A DNA stretch of 64,000 bases, taken from assembly GCA_012729505.1 (NCBI GenBank), contig JAAYDA010000029.1:1-64000 (forward strand), written 5' to 3'. Shown piece after piece: positions 32,278 through 42,700 of this stretch; position 1 is the first letter of the stretch, and each line of letters opens with the position of its first letter. Made by a program: the position numbers and the translations under genes. The notes under the pieces were generated by a model, which was given only the letters and a program-made list of their open reading frames with translations, searched no databases and was not told the origin of the DNA. The DNA is from Syntrophomonadaceae bacterium. Its GTDB lineage: Bacteria > Bacillota > Syntrophomonadia > Syntrophomonadales > DTU052.

Positions 32278-33732
32278 CTAAACCGCCCTCATCAACGTGC
32301 TTTTGCGTTTGTTAATAGCTTTTTCATACAACTCCAAATATTTGACGGCAGAGCGGTTCCATGAAAAGTCCATATTCATAGCAACATGAATCAGCTTGCT
32401 CCAAGCATCGGGATTGTTGCGATATAATTGAACTGCCCGCCTCAGAGCACCCAACAGCTCCTCAGGTGAATAATCCAAAAAGTCGAAGCCATTGCCATAA
32501 CCGGTTTCAAAGTCATAATTGTTTATGGTATCCGCCAGACCACCGGTTCTTCTCACCACTGGGATTGTGCCATATCGCAAAGAAATAAGCTGCCCTAATC
32601 CACATGGCTCAAAACGCGAAGGCATCAGGAATATGTCCGAACCGGCATATATTTTTTGCGCCAACACCGCATCAAACCCAAGATTTACCGAGGTCTGCTG
32701 AGGATAACGCATCTTGACATCAGCGAACAGTTTTTCATAATAATCCTCTCCCGTTCCCAGCAGAACCAACTGAATTCCTAACCCCATAATCTCATCGATG
32801 ATTGCGGCCATCAGGTCAAGTCCCTTTTGAGAAACCAGGCGAGTGATTATTCCTACCAAGGGGACATCACCCATGCTCAACCCCAGTTCCTTCTGAAGCT
32901 GGTATTTGTTTTCCCGTTTGTTGGCCAGAGAATTTACATCATATTTTTCATAAATCTTATCATCCTGAGCCGGGTTAAACTCTTGGTAATCCAAGCCATT
33001 TAAAATCCCATGCAAATCCAGAGCCCGTTTTCTCAGCAATCCATCCAGTCCCTCTCCCAATTCGGCTGTCTGAATTTCGGCCGCATATTTACGACTAACT
33101 GTGTTAATAAGATCCCCGTATAACAGCCCGGCTTTCATGAAGTTTACTTCTCCGTAATACTCTAATTCCTCCGGAGTAAAAAAAGAATCGTCCAGGCCCA
33201 GAGAGCTTAATACTCTTTTAGGGAATCGCCCCTGGTACTGCAGATTGTGAACAGTAAAAACCGAAGCAATACTTTTATAAAACGGCTCCTCCCCAAATTT
33301 GTTTTTTAAGAACAGGGGTATTAAAGCAGTGTGCCAATCATTACAATGAATTACATCCGGTTGAAATCCCAAATAAGGCAGCATAGCCAAGCAGGTTTTG
33401 GTAAAAAAGTTAAACCGGTCAAACTCATCACTAAATCCATACATGCGATCACGATGAAAGTATTTATGATTATCCGCCAAGTAAACCGGAATTTGTTCAT
33501 ATTTCCCTTTAATACTAGTATGACGGATAATGGCAGTTTCCAAATGACCATCCATTGGCACCGGTAAATCAGTAAGATATTTTCCTGCAGTGATCTGCTT
33601 ATAATTGGGTATTACCACTCGGACATCATGCCCCAGGTCTTTCAACGCCTTGGGCAGAGAACCGGTAACATCAGCCAGGCCACCCGTTTTCGCAAAGGGA
33701 GTCATTTCCGATGCTGCAATTAAAATTTTCAT
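32278..33732 (-). CDS. glgA: Glycogen synthase (ADP-glucose, GT5)
   Basis: This 484-residue GT5 glycosyltransferase extends alpha-1,4-glucan chains from ADP-glucose. The N-terminal substrate loop is FAKTGGLADVTGSLPKAL (about residues 13-30). Other blocks are HCNDWHTALIPLFLK, FTVHNLQYQGRFP, and the C-terminal SRFEPCGLGQLISLRYGT with its catalytic Glu. It closes a sugar-nucleotide gene cluster with galT, a nucleotidyltransferase fusion, a GT4 enzyme and two starch-binding-like modules. No glgC, glgB or glgP lies in the window. Confidence 0.96.
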   Translation of the reverse strand: MKILIAASEMTPFAKTGGLADVTGSLPKALKDLGHDVRVVIPNYKQITAGKYLTDLPVPMDGHLETAIIRHTSIKGKYEQIPVYLADNHKYFHRDRMYGFSDEFDRFNFFTKTCLAMLPYLGFQPDVIHCNDWHTALIPLFLKNKFGEEPFYKSIASVFTVHNLQYQGRFPKRVLSSLGLDDSFFTPEELEYYGEVNFMKAGLLYGDLINTVSRKYAAEIQTAELGEGLDGLLRKRALDLHGILNGLDYQEFNPAQDDKIYEKYDVNSLANKRENKYQLQKELGLSMGDVPLVGIITRLVSQKGLDLMAAIIDEIMGLGIQLVLLGTGEDYYEKLFADVKMRYPQQTSVNLGFDAVLAQKIYAGSDIFLMPSRFEPCGLGQLISLRYGTIPVVRRTGGLADTINNYDFETGYGNGFDFLDYSPEELLGALRRAVQLYRNNPDAWSKLIHVAMNMDFSWNRSAVKYLELYEKAINKRKSTLMRAV

Positions 33733-33762
33733 TCATGTATCACTCCTTAAGCATTTGTCTTG

Positions 33763-34758
33763 TTAGTGAAAGCTTTGCAGTGAATCAGCCGCGATTTCCG
33801 GCGGAGTAGGATTTATATAATAGTCTGTTCCAAATTCAAACCCAGCTGCTTTGGTTAATCGGGGAAGAATCTCAATGTGCCAGTGATACGATACTCCGAT
33901 GTCAGTATTGACCGGGGTGGAATGAAGCAGCAAATTGTAAGGAGGGCTTCCCAGGGTGCCGGCCAGCCTGGCCAATACCTCTTGCAAAGTAATCCCCAGA
34001 TCCTGAATCTCATTTTCTCTTATAAAGCCAAAATCCGGTTCATGGCGCTTAGGCAGAATCCATATCTCAAAAGGAAAACGTGACGCATAAGGGCAGAATG
34101 CAATCATACTCTCTGATTCAAAAACCATCCGGGAATAATCTTGCTTCTCCTGTTCGATCATGTCACAGAATATGCATCTGTTGGCAGCTTCCAGATGGCG
34201 CTTAATACCGTCAATTTCCTCTTCAATGGCCTTGGGCAGAATGGGAAGAGCGATCAGCTGACTGTGGCTATGCTCCAGGGAAGCACCTGCATCCGAGCCC
34301 TCATTTTTAAAAACCATCACATATTTAAGACGCTTATCCTGGCGCAGATCGAGATGCCTGTCCCTCCACATCCTTATTATTTCCTGCATTTGTTCAACGG
34401 AATGCTGATGAGTTTCTATCTGATGCCTGGGGGTTTCAATGATTACTTCATGGGCGCCTACCCCATTCATACTCTTATGCAAGCCATTCATATGCTCGTT
34501 CAATGAGCCTTCTATTCCCAGAGCCGGAAATTTATTTGGAACAGTGCGCACCCACCATCCATCCTGATCTCTCTCGGTGCCCGGAGAGCGATAAGCCCAG
34601 ATTTCCGGAGGAGTCTTGTTTTCATTACCGGCACAGAATACACATTCCCCGACGTGGGGCTCTACCGGTCTAAGCTTGAAATCATTGGGCCGCTTGGCTC
34701 GCTCCGAAGATATAATAATCCAACGCTGACTCAATGGGTCCTGCCTCAATTCAGGCAT
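33763..34758 (-). CDS. galT: Galactose-1-phosphate uridylyltransferase family protein
   Basis: This protein of about 331 residues is a GalT-type HIT-superfamily enzyme, which transfers nucleotidyl groups between hexose-1-phosphates. It has the zinc-site block ECVFCAGNENKTPPE and a second CIFCDMIEQE. The usual active-site His-Pro-His is His-Ser-His here (EHSHSQLIALP), a variant seen in GalT relatives; the nucleophile His is retained. I start at the second ATG (34758) with GGAGG 7 nt upstream; the ATG directly before it has 4 nt spacing. Earlier starts lack a site. The precise nucleotide and sugar cannot be fixed from sequence. Confidence 0.87.
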   Translation of the reverse strand: MPELRQDPLSQRWIIISSERAKRPNDFKLRPVEPHVGECVFCAGNENKTPPEIWAYRSPGTERDQDGWWVRTVPNKFPALGIEGSLNEHMNGLHKSMNGVGAHEVIIETPRHQIETHQHSVEQMQEIIRMWRDRHLDLRQDKRLKYVMVFKNEGSDAGASLEHSHSQLIALPILPKAIEEEIDGIKRHLEAANRCIFCDMIEQEKQDYSRMVFESESMIAFCPYASRFPFEIWILPKRHEPDFGFIRENEIQDLGITLQEVLARLAGTLGSPPYNLLLHSTPVNTDIGVSYHWHIEILPRLTKAAGFEFGTDYYINPTPPEIAADSLQSFH

Positions 34759-34825
34759 CATTTTTCCTCCAATCATATTATTCATCTTTAGCATGGGTAA
34801 AAAACATGATTATATGCTCACTGAA

Positions 34826-37306
34826 TTATTCCTCTTCCTGGCATATATTCCTGATAGTCTCCATACAAAACTCTGTAAGAGACTCAGCCGTCTCCTGAGA
34901 AAAGCTCTCTGAATAAATCCGGCAAACCGGCCGGTCTTCGTCGGGAAGAATTAAGCTGCTGCCTGAATCGCCCCATAAACGAATTCCTTCCACCTCCTGG
35001 TCACTTCTGTTATTGGCATCCTCGGCCAAACGCCGGATGATCCGTCCTTTCTGTTCCCAGGAAATCGGCAGCTCGCTTTTGTCATAGAAAAATGGTGGCA
35101 GGTTGTCCAGCAGGCTATCCAGGTTATGGTTCAAATGCGCCATCATCTCCAGAAGCCGAACCACAAAATACAATCCTTCCGTATAAAGCCTAAGCTGATT
35201 CCATTCTTTCCCGTCAACCAACTCCTGCATAAAATCTCCTAATGCCACCCGGGTTCTAACCACCTTTTTCCCCATCTGACAAATGAATTTCTCAATGGTC
35301 AAAGGAACATCGGCCGGCAAATAGACATCGCCAAATCTTTCATTAAACAATGATGAAGTCAAGGCCAGCAGTGACTCATCCCTAACCACTTGGCCTCGCG
35401 GAGAAACCAGAACTATTGTTTCTCCCAATTCCTCCAGATAAACACCTAAATCCGCATCCCACTCAGCGGTTTCATTCACCAGGAACTCTAATTCATCTTT
35501 AAAGCCGGGTCGGCTATCATTCTCCCCGCAATCAACCCTAATCACGTCACATTGAATCCTGTCCAGTAAATCGGCCGTCCATTCACCCACTTCAGGCTCA
35601 TTTGAAGCAACCACCACACGAAATCTTTGCCGGGCCACGGCGTCTTTATCTATATCCTGCAAAATGTTAGCCATATAGGCTGCAGAGATATCTGGTATGA
35701 ATGCCGACATACCCATCTGTTCTGCTTTTATAGGCCTATATTCTTCCCGGCTCCAAACATTTTCGATCTTCCGTTCCTCAGATTTGATCAGGTTTATCCC
35801 ATCCTGGTCCACAATGACCAAAGTCAAGGTAGAATTATACTGATCCATGGCCAGATAAAAGCCCCTGTCGGCCTCTAGCTCCCGGGCCGCATAACGCAAT
35901 GCACCGGCCAGAGTGCGTCCCGCATCCAGAATAGTAATTCCCGCTGCCATAAGACCCGACTCCAAGGCTTGCTTAGCCACCCATGCTCCCTGTGACCAGT
36001 CACACCCTACTACTACCTTGGTCTTTACTGCCAATATGGTTCCCAGGGCACGCCCCAGGCGCACCAGCTTTTCCGGAGTTAAGTCACCGTTAATATTGCC
36101 CGTTACACCCCGGCGGGAAAAAATACTGCGCGGAATCTTTTCTGACCACACCACACTTTGGGCCAATATACGGCCGGCTTCCACTACCTTTTGGGGCCAA
36201 ATCTTGACCTCCGGCTTAATGACCACTTCCTCCTCCAGCACTGAATCATCACCAATAACCCCTTCGAAAATCTGCACCCGGTTTTTAGTCCTGACCCCTT
36301 TTCCCAGAATAGCCCCCCGAATTTCGGTGCCGCTGCCTATTACACACCCCTGTCCCGTAATAGTTCTTTTCAAAGAAGCCCCCGCTTTAACCAGACAGCC
36401 CTGACCCAGGGCTGAATACGGTAATATACGTGCTCCCGATGCAATATCACAATCAGCTCCTATATAAAGAGGTCCTTCCAGGCGAACTCCGGAAGCAACA
36501 TGAGCTCCTGAGCCAATTATCATACTGCCCCGACGCTCCCCCTCCACCTCAACGTTCACCAGACCGTTGAGAATATCATTATGAACCTGACGGTACTGTT
36601 GATGGTTGCCAATATCACACCAGTATCCCGGCAGTACACAGCCATAAAGAGGTTTCCTCTGGGCCAGAAACTGAGGGAACAGATCCCGGGAAAAATCGAA
36701 TCGAGTCCCAGGCTTTACCCATTCCATGGCCTCCGGCTCCAGGATGTAAATACCGGTATTGACAGTATCGCTGAAGACCTCGCCCCAGGAAGGCTTCTCT
36801 AAAAAACGAGTTATTCTTCCCTCACCATCTGTAAGGACCAGCCCATACTCCAGCGGCAGCTCCACCCGGGCCAGGATCAATGTAGCCAGAGCTCCCCGGG
36901 AACGATGGAATTCCATAGCCTTACCAAGGGGAAAGTCCGTCAAGGCATCCCCACTGATAACAATAAAAGTCTTATCCAGAAATTTATGAGCATTCTTGAC
37001 ACTTCCTGCTGTGCCCAGAGGTGAATCCTCCACATAGTATCTGATGTTTAAATCATTGCCTCTGCCATCTCCGAAGAAACCCTGAACCGAACCGGGTAAG
37101 TATTGGAGAGTAACTGCCACATCTTTAATTCCATGTTTTTTCAAGAGTTCAAGCCCGTACGACATCACCGGCTTATCAAAAATCGGCATCATAGGTTTGG
37201 GAACGTTGCAGGTCAATGGCCGTAATCTGGTTCCTTCTCCTCCGGCCATTACCACCGCTTTGGAAATCAAGCCCGCACCTTGACTTTGTTTATCTGCCCG
37301 TTTCAA
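34826..37306 (-). CDS. Sugar-nucleotidyltransferase fused to a degenerate phosphomannomutase domain
   Basis: This 826-residue protein begins with a nucleotidyltransferase ([31 protein letters not shown]; about residues 15-240) and a left-handed beta-helix (about 250-370). From about residue 385 it resembles phosphomanno/glucomutase ([26 protein letters not shown]). The catalytic TASHNP loop is replaced by AMDQYN, and the metal-binding DGDADR loop by LEELGE, so the mutase domain should be inactive. Start is TTG (37306), overlapping the glycosyltransferase stop by 4 bp, with GGGAG 7 nt upstream. The likely product of the first domain is GDP-mannose or NDP-glucose. Confidence 0.88.
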   Translation of the reverse strand: MKRADKQSQGAGLISKAVVMAGGEGTRLRPLTCNVPKPMMPIFDKPVMSYGLELLKKHGIKDVAVTLQYLPGSVQGFFGDGRGNDLNIRYYVEDSPLGTAGSVKNAHKFLDKTFIVISGDALTDFPLGKAMEFHRSRGALATLILARVELPLEYGLVLTDGEGRITRFLEKPSWGEVFSDTVNTGIYILEPEAMEWVKPGTRFDFSRDLFPQFLAQRKPLYGCVLPGYWCDIGNHQQYRQVHNDILNGLVNVEVEGERRGSMIIGSGAHVASGVRLEGPLYIGADCDIASGARILPYSALGQGCLVKAGASLKRTITGQGCVIGSGTEIRGAILGKGVRTKNRVQIFEGVIGDDSVLEEEVVIKPEVKIWPQKVVEAGRILAQSVVWSEKIPRSIFSRRGVTGNINGDLTPEKLVRLGRALGTILAVKTKVVVGCDWSQGAWVAKQALESGLMAAGITILDAGRTLAGALRYAARELEADRGFYLAMDQYNSTLTLVIVDQDGINLIKSEERKIENVWSREEYRPIKAEQMGMSAFIPDISAAYMANILQDIDKDAVARQRFRVVVASNEPEVGEWTADLLDRIQCDVIRVDCGENDSRPGFKDELEFLVNETAEWDADLGVYLEELGETIVLVSPRGQVVRDESLLALTSSLFNERFGDVYLPADVPLTIEKFICQMGKKVVRTRVALGDFMQELVDGKEWNQLRLYTEGLYFVVRLLEMMAHLNHNLDSLLDNLPPFFYDKSELPISWEQKGRIIRRLAEDANNRSDQEVEGIRLWGDSGSSLILPDEDRPVCRIYSESFSQETAESLTEFCMETIRNICQEEE

Positions 37307-38550
37307 CTAATCACTCCCTTATTTTGATGAACAACGCTTTCACGGAGCGGACTGAATCCAATCCGTTCCCGGTTAAGCCGGTTGCCATCAGCTACTTCCC
37401 GATACACGTCCAAGGTCCTATCCGCTATTATCTGCCAATCATAGTGCTCCCTTACTTTGTCAAGGGCATTTCCCCTCAGCTTCTCTGCCAGTCCACGGTT
37501 TTGTATAACCTTTATTATCTGGTCGGCCAATGAATTAGACGACCCGGTAATAGCACATAATCCATCCACCTCATGGACCACCGTTTCAGCCAGACCGCCG
37601 CTGTCTGACACAACTACCGGAGTACCGGCGGCCATTGCTTCCAGGGCTACTATGCCAAAGGGTTCGTAAAGACTGGGAAAGACGGCCACATCCGCAACCA
37701 GATAAAGCATATCCCGGTCCTCATCAGTCACATAGCCGGTAAACAGCATTTTGTCACCCAAACCAAGCTCCCGGGCCTTATTATGCAAATATTTTTCATA
37801 GGGACCCGTCCCCGCCACTATAAATTTAGCTTCAGGAATGTTAACCAACACTTTTCGAGCCGCATCGATTAAGACTTGGACCCCCTTTTCCCTGACCAGG
37901 CGACCGACGAAATATACAAGCTTCTCGTGGGGAAGTGCAAACCTCGCCTTGAAATCCTCCGGAACCCGGCGCTCTTTAAACCTGGCCGGATGAACTCCAT
38001 TAGGAATATAAGTTACCTTGTCACCGGGAAGATTAAAAACCCTATATAATTCGTTTTCCATATATTTCGAACAACAGATGACTTTCCAGGCTTCGTAAGT
38101 AAGCCACCACTCAATATTACTGATGTCCCTCTGAACTTCGTTATGCAGGCCATTATTGCGTCCGTATTCTGTGGCATGTATGGTGGCAACCAGCGGCAGT
38201 TGATATGAATGCTTCAGAGCTCGTCCGGCATGGGCTACCAACCAGTCATGGGCATGAATAATATCAAAATCACCTTCGGCATTGACAGCCTGGATCGCCT
38301 TTTCCAACATGGCCACATTCAATTGTACTGCCCAGTTTACAATATCCCGAGAGGGAAGATCATACGGATGCGCCCGGATAACTCGAACCCCCTCCATATC
38401 CTGACAGGATTCAATTTCCTGCCCATTGACCGTGATTACAGTAACTTCTTGACCTGCCCTGGCCAAGGCAGTGGACAAGTCAAAAACATGCATTGCTAAA
38501 CCACCTACTATGCGAGGGGGAAACTCCCATGTAAGCATGGCAATTCTCAT
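37303..38550 (-). CDS. GT4 glycosyltransferase (glycogen synthase-like)
   Basis: This 415-residue GT-B enzyme of family GT4 has an N-terminal acceptor domain ([27 protein letters not shown]). The C-terminal nucleotide-sugar domain has [16 protein letters not shown] and [22 protein letters not shown], including the E-x7-E motif. Relatives make glucans, maltose-1-phosphate or trehalose precursors. I start at the ATG at 38550 with GGAGG 6 nt upstream. Its neighbours (glgA, galT, nucleotidyltransferase, starch-binding modules) point to storage polysaccharide synthesis. The stop overlaps the TTG start of the next gene. Confidence 0.92.
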   Translation of the reverse strand: MRIAMLTWEFPPRIVGGLAMHVFDLSTALARAGQEVTVITVNGQEIESCQDMEGVRVIRAHPYDLPSRDIVNWAVQLNVAMLEKAIQAVNAEGDFDIIHAHDWLVAHAGRALKHSYQLPLVATIHATEYGRNNGLHNEVQRDISNIEWWLTYEAWKVICCSKYMENELYRVFNLPGDKVTYIPNGVHPARFKERRVPEDFKARFALPHEKLVYFVGRLVREKGVQVLIDAARKVLVNIPEAKFIVAGTGPYEKYLHNKARELGLGDKMLFTGYVTDEDRDMLYLVADVAVFPSLYEPFGIVALEAMAAGTPVVVSDSGGLAETVVHEVDGLCAITGSSNSLADQIIKVIQNRGLAEKLRGNALDKVREHYDWQIIADRTLDVYREVADGNRLNRERIGFSPLRESVVHQNKGVIS

Positions 38551-38566
38551 ATGATTCCTCCTGTAA

Positions 38567-38602
38567 CACAAAAAGCTCATTAAATAGAATGAGCTTTTTG
38601 TG
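38567..38602 (-). terminator. Terminator hairpin in front of the GT4 gene
   Basis: A perfect 15-bp stem (38567-38581 with 38588-38602) includes GAGCTTTTTGTG in its 3' arm. It follows the minus-strand carbohydrate-binding module genes and directly precedes the ribosome binding site of the glycosyltransferase gene. It could end the upstream transcript or act as an attenuator. Confidence 0.7.
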
Positions 38603-38675
38603 ACCAAATTATGATTTTATGCTGCTGTCTGTCTAAAACAATTCCCTGCCGGATCTGACCAAGTTAAACATCCCC

Positions 38676-38996
38676 TCATATTACCCCGCTAAAGACCTCA
38701 TAACTCCAGTTGTGCCCGTTGTTGTTGTCCCAGTTGTCGGCACAGTCATGAAAACAGAAATTGAACCGATCATCACCCGCAATATCTACTATCGCTTCCC
38801 ACCCCCACTTGCTGGAACTCATTTCGAAATCATCAATCATCTTCCAGGAAGAATCCGGCCCATAACCTATATGCATATAAACCTTATTGGCACCGCTTTT
38901 TGCCAGAGGCCCACTATAGATAATATGCACTGATTCTCCGGCGATAATAGGGACCGGAGTAGTAATTACACCTGCTTCGATTGCAGCTCTAGCCAA
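38676..38996 (-). CDS. Stand-alone starch-binding-like module (CBM25/53 type), copy 2
   Basis: This protein of about 106 residues consists of one small beta-sandwich module. Typical segments are VHIIYSGPLAKSGANKVYMHIGYG, SSWKMIDDFEM, and a C-terminal FNFCFHDCADNWDNNNGHNWSYEV. The spacing resembles CBM25/CBM53 starch-binding domains. There is no signal peptide and no catalytic domain. A TTG start at 38996 is chosen because AAAGGGGG lies 8 nt upstream; a longer frame overlaps the preceding paralogue. The preceding gene encodes a close paralogue, so the pair is a tandem duplication. Confidence 0.75.
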   Translation of the reverse strand: MARAAIEAGVITTPVPIIAGESVHIIYSGPLAKSGANKVYMHIGYGPDSSWKMIDDFEMSSSKWGWEAIVDIAGDDRFNFCFHDCADNWDNNNGHNWSYEVFSGVI

Positions 38997-39012
38997 AGAT
39001 TTGCCCCCTTTC

Positions 39013-39330
39013 TCACCGGAAACGGTTAGGATCAATCTGATAGGTCCAATTATGCCCGTTGTTGTTGTCCCAATTATCCGCACGGTCCTTAAAACAGAAA
39101 TTCAACGGTCCGGCCCGGGTAATTTTCACACGTGTTTCCCATCCCTGATCAGAGTGCTTCATTTCATAGTCATTAACATCATTCCATTGATCGCCATAAC
39201 CCAGATGCAAATACATCTTATCCGCGCCAGACTGAGCCAGAAGCCCCGCATAGCGAATGTAAACATCTTCTCCAACTCGGCCCGGAAAAGGCTCCGCCAT
39301 AATTCCTCCACGCATTTCGATTTTAGACAA
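39013..39330 (-). CDS. Stand-alone starch-binding-like module (CBM25/53 type), copy 1
   Basis: This 105-residue single-module protein is paralogous to the next gene. It shares GEDVYIRYAGLLAQSGADKMYLHLGYG and NFCFKDRADNWDNNNGHNWTYQI with it. It lacks a signal peptide, so it should act in the cytoplasm, plausibly by tethering glycogen or its synthesising enzymes; that is inference from context. The DNA of both copies is similar near the 3' end (around 38700 and 39040). It stops 17 bp before the start chosen for the second copy. Confidence 0.78.
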   Translation of the reverse strand: MSKIEMRGGIMAEPFPGRVGEDVYIRYAGLLAQSGADKMYLHLGYGDQWNDVNDYEMKHSDQGWETRVKITRAGPLNFCFKDRADNWDNNNGHNWTYQIDPNRFR

Positions 39331-39530
39331 ATTTCTTCCTCCTAACTAAAAATATTTGTGATTAGTTTCCGCTCAAGCCCGCCAATTTAAACACGGATAT
39401 GTCAGACGAAAGGCAGGATACTTATGGAAGAGATAATGCTATTTAATACAAAACCCGCCAATCCCAAAGAATTTCATGGGAATTTGGGGGCTTTCGTTTG
39501 CGGAATATCGGAAGGTTTCAAACAAGGCTT

Positions 39531-39586
39531 AACGGGAACGCTGCTTGGGCAATCCTTCTCCTCATTGCCCAGGCAGCGTTCCCGTT
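39531..39586 (-). terminator. Terminator hairpin after isocitrate dehydrogenase
   Basis: A 14-bp perfect stem (39531-39544 with 39573-39586) encloses a second 8-bp stem (TGGGCAAT/ATTGCCCA). It lies 13 bp beyond the icd stop codon. The T run on the minus strand is weak, so it is a strong structure with only moderate terminator character. Confidence 0.65.
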
Positions 39587-39599
39587 GTTCCCTGACTTA

Positions 39600-40877
39600 T
39601 TACATATTTTTTATTAATTCATCAGCAAATTCTGAGGTTCTTACTTCGATGGCACCATCCATCAGACGAGCAAAATCATAAGTAACAACTTTGGAAATGA
39701 TAGTTTTCTCCAGAGAGCTGATTATCAGAGCAGCTGCTTCAGGCCAGCCCAGATAGCGAAGCATCATTTCCCCGGAAAGAATAACTGAAGAAGGGTTTAC
39801 TTTATCGAGGCCGGCATACTTGGGTGCCGTTCCATGAGTCGCCTCAAAAATCGCATGTCCCGTTTCGTAATTGATATTAGCACCCGGTGCAATACCTATT
39901 CCACCCACTTGAGCAGCTAAGGCATCCGAGATGTAATCACCATTCAAATTAAGAGTAGCCACCACCGAGAACTCCCGGGGGCGGGTTAAAATCTGCTGTA
40001 AGAAAATATCCGCTATGGCGTCCTTAATAATAATCTTGCCTTCAGCCTCAGCCTGGGATTGAGCACGATTAGCGGCATCTTCACCTTTTTGCTCCTTAAT
40101 ACGGTCATATTCATTCCAGGTAAATACCTGATCAGCAAACTCTCTCTCTGCCAGATCATATCCCCACTGCTTGAAAGCCCCTTCGGTATACTTCATAATA
40201 TTGCCTTTATGAACCAGAGTTACACTCTTGCGGCCTTCATCGACGGCATTTTGTATCGCCGCTCTGACCAGACGTTCAGAACCTTCTCTGGAAACCGGTT
40301 TAATCCCCAGGCCCGAAGTAGCCGGAAAGCGAATTTTATTAACATTCATTTCCTTCAAGAGAAAATCCAGCAATTTCCGGGCTTCCTCAGAGCCTTGCGG
40401 ATATTCAATCCCGGCATAAATATCCTCGGTGTTTTCCCTAAAAATTATCATATCCGTATCCTCGGGCCGTTTCACCGGAGAAGGAACTCCCTCAAAATAT
40501 CTCACCGGGCGAACACACGCGAACAAGTCCAATTCCTGGCGCAAAGCAACATTAAGGGATCGAATCCCGCCTCCCACCGGAGTGGTCAGTGGACCTTTAA
40601 TTGCCACCAAATGCTCCCTGATACAATTCAATGTCTCTTCGGGAAGCCATTCACCGGTTCGGTCAAAAGCCTTTTCCCCGGCTAATACTTCCAGCCAGAC
40701 TAAAGACCTCCGGCCTCCATATGCTTTGGCCACCGCTGCTTCAAGAACCCGAGAGGCAGCCCGCCAAATATCCGGTCCGGTTCCATCACCTTCAATAAAA
40801 GGAATAATAGGATGCTCCGGAACATTCAGCCTTCCCTGATGATTTTCTATTTTCTGCCCCCTGTGCATAGTATCCAT
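39600..40877 (-). CDS. icd: Isocitrate dehydrogenase (NADP-type)
   Basis: This 425-residue enzyme oxidatively decarboxylates isocitrate to 2-oxoglutarate. Substrate-binding [26 protein letters not shown] is present, as is the coenzyme loop HGTAPKYAG followed by [11 protein letters not shown]. The Lys and Tyr of PKYAG are typical of NADP specificity. The ATG at 40877 follows GGAGG. It is the last gene of a unit with LeuCD-type dehydratase subunits and a citrate synthase-like gene, which together would convert oxaloacetate and acetyl-CoA to 2-oxoglutarate. Confidence 0.95.
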   Translation of the reverse strand: MDTMHRGQKIENHQGRLNVPEHPIIPFIEGDGTGPDIWRAASRVLEAAVAKAYGGRRSLVWLEVLAGEKAFDRTGEWLPEETLNCIREHLVAIKGPLTTPVGGGIRSLNVALRQELDLFACVRPVRYFEGVPSPVKRPEDTDMIIFRENTEDIYAGIEYPQGSEEARKLLDFLLKEMNVNKIRFPATSGLGIKPVSREGSERLVRAAIQNAVDEGRKSVTLVHKGNIMKYTEGAFKQWGYDLAEREFADQVFTWNEYDRIKEQKGEDAANRAQSQAEAEGKIIIKDAIADIFLQQILTRPREFSVVATLNLNGDYISDALAAQVGGIGIAPGANINYETGHAIFEATHGTAPKYAGLDKVNPSSVILSGEMMLRYLGWPEAAALIISSLEKTIISKVVTYDFARLMDGAIEVRTSEFADELIKNM

Positions 40878-40932
40878 CAAATCGACTCCTCCTTAAACTA
40901 AGTCGGGGACGCGGTCTCACTGAGACCGGCTA

Positions 40933-41433
40933 TTAATCCAGATTAAAAGTGCCATTAGTTTTGAAATGCTCAACCAGACCGCCTTCGGCCAGTATTTTAA
41001 GCATTACTCTGGGTAACGGAGTTACTGCAATATCAATGCCCTGCGTAATATTACGAATCACACCCTGTTCCAGATCCACTTCCAGCTCATCACCGGGATT
41101 TATTCGGTCGGTGTCACATTCCAACAGGGGCAAACCGGTATTTATAGCGTTGCGATAAAAAATCCTGGCAAAAGATTTGGCAATTACCGCGCTGATATCG
41201 GCATTAATAATAGCCAGAGGCGCCTGCTCCCGTGATGAACCACAACCGAAATTTTTGCCGGCCACAATGAAGTCACCCTTAGTGATCTTCGAATAAAACT
41301 CGGGGTCCAGATCCTCCATAACGTGTTTGGCCAGCTCCTTCATATCTAATGTCTTAAACTTATAACGACCGGAAATTATATAATCCGTATTTACATCATC
41401 ACCGAATTTATGACTTTTGCCCTGGAATCTCAT
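40933..41433 (-). CDS. Aconitase/isopropylmalate isomerase-type small subunit
   Basis: This 166-residue swivelling domain protein of the LeuD/AksE family has [17 protein letters not shown] at the N-terminus and the active-site loop [17 protein letters not shown]. LeuCD-type enzymes isomerise isopropylmalate, homocitrate, citramalate or citrate. Placement between icd and a citrate/homocitrate synthase-like gene suggests citrate isomerisation here, but sequence alone does not prove it. It begins right at the stop of the large subunit gene. Confidence 0.88.
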   Translation of the reverse strand: MRFQGKSHKFGDDVNTDYIISGRYKFKTLDMKELAKHVMEDLDPEFYSKITKGDFIVAGKNFGCGSSREQAPLAIINADISAVIAKSFARIFYRNAINTGLPLLECDTDRINPGDELEVDLEQGVIRNITQGIDIAVTPLPRVMLKILAEGGLVEHFKTNGTFNLD

Positions 41434-42699
41434 CTATTTCACCTGCCTCAAATATTCTCTGGGGTCGCTGATCTGGCCGGCAACTGCTGCAGCCGCTACC
41501 GAAGCCGGTGAGCCCAGATATATAAATGCTTTATTATTACCCATTCTTCCCCTGAAATTACGATTTGAAGTGGCCATAACATTCTCCCCATCCGATGGCA
41601 CGCCATTATGAGTTCCCACACACGGGCCACACCCCGGAGTAACAAGAACCGCTCCGGCTTCAACCAAAGTGCGAATTATGCCTTCTTGCATCGCATCCAG
41701 GAATACCCGGCGCGAGGCCGGTGCCACAATCAATCTGGTGCGGGGATGCACTTTTCTTCCCTCCAGAATCTGAGCAGCTATTCTCAGATCCTCTAAACGA
41801 CCATTGGTACAAGTTCCTATCACACACTGCTGAATTTCGGTTCCTGCCACCTGGCTTAGGGGAGCCACATTATCAACCTGATGAGGTTTAGCCACCTGAG
41901 GCTCCAACCGGCTTACATCATATTCCTTGATCATGGCATATTCAGCGTCAGGATCAGAAAAAACCGGTTCAAAAGTCAGAGTCGAATGCTCTCTGACCCA
42001 TTTTGTTGTCTTATCATCAGCTTCCATCAAGCCTACTTTAGCACCCATTTCAATGGCCATATTGCTTATAGTAAAACGGGCCTCCACCGACAAAGCACTG
42101 ATCGCTTCGCCAACATATTCAGCCGCCATATAAGTAGCACCATCTGCAGTAACATCTCCAATCAGATAGAGGATTAAATCCTTAGAGAAAACCCCCGGGG
42201 GAAGCTGACCATTTAACTGAAATTTTATGGTAGGCGGAACCTTAAACCATAGCTGACCGGAAATTATTGCCGCCGCCAAATCCGTTGACCCGACTCCGGT
42301 GGCAAAGGCGTTAATTGCTCCATAAGTGCAGGTATGGCTGTCAGCTCCAATAACTAATGAGCCGGGACCTACATGGCCCTGTTCGGGAATCAGCTGGTGA
42401 CATACTCCTTCCCCGATGTCGTAAAACTTTATCTGGTGCCGGTCGGCAAACATCCGCATTTTGTGATGTAAAGCCGAGACTCCTTCCAAAGGACTGGGGG
42501 AGCTATGGTCAATGACCATGGCCACCTTCTGAGAGTCAAAGGCCTTGCGGCCCCCCATTTCTTCAAAGGCATTAATGGCCAAAGGTGATGTCCCGTCCTG
42601 ACCCATAACGAAATCCAGGTTTGCCACCACAATATCATCAGCTTTAGCATCTAATCCGGATTTCTTTGATAAGATTTTTTCTGCAATTGTCTTTCCCAA
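41434..42699 (-). CDS. Aconitase/isopropylmalate isomerase-type large subunit
   Basis: This 421-residue [4Fe-4S] dehydratase subunit of the LeuC/AksD family has cluster-binding cysteines in CVIGTCTNGR and in TPGCGPCVGTHNGVPSDGE. GADSHTCTYGAINAFATGVGSTDLA is also diagnostic. With the small subunit it would form a heterodimeric or heterotetrameric hydro-lyase. The operon context (Re-citrate synthase-like enzyme and NADP-icd) makes it the probable aconitase of this organism. LeuCD or homoaconitase function remains possible. Confidence 0.88.
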   Translation of the reverse strand: MGKTIAEKILSKKSGLDAKADDIVVANLDFVMGQDGTSPLAINAFEEMGGRKAFDSQKVAMVIDHSSPSPLEGVSALHHKMRMFADRHQIKFYDIGEGVCHQLIPEQGHVGPGSLVIGADSHTCTYGAINAFATGVGSTDLAAAIISGQLWFKVPPTIKFQLNGQLPPGVFSKDLILYLIGDVTADGATYMAAEYVGEAISALSVEARFTISNMAIEMGAKVGLMEADDKTTKWVREHSTLTFEPVFSDPDAEYAMIKEYDVSRLEPQVAKPHQVDNVAPLSQVAGTEIQQCVIGTCTNGRLEDLRIAAQILEGRKVHPRTRLIVAPASRRVFLDAMQEGIIRTLVEAGAVLVTPGCGPCVGTHNGVPSDGENVMATSNRNFRGRMGNNKAFIYLGSPASVAAAAVAGQISDPREYLRQVK

Positions 42700-42700
42700 A

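Noticed and set aside
39424-39681. Plus-strand 85-residue reading frame
   Set aside because: It runs through the terminator hairpin at 39531-39586 and into the 3' end of icd on the other strand, without a good ribosome binding site.
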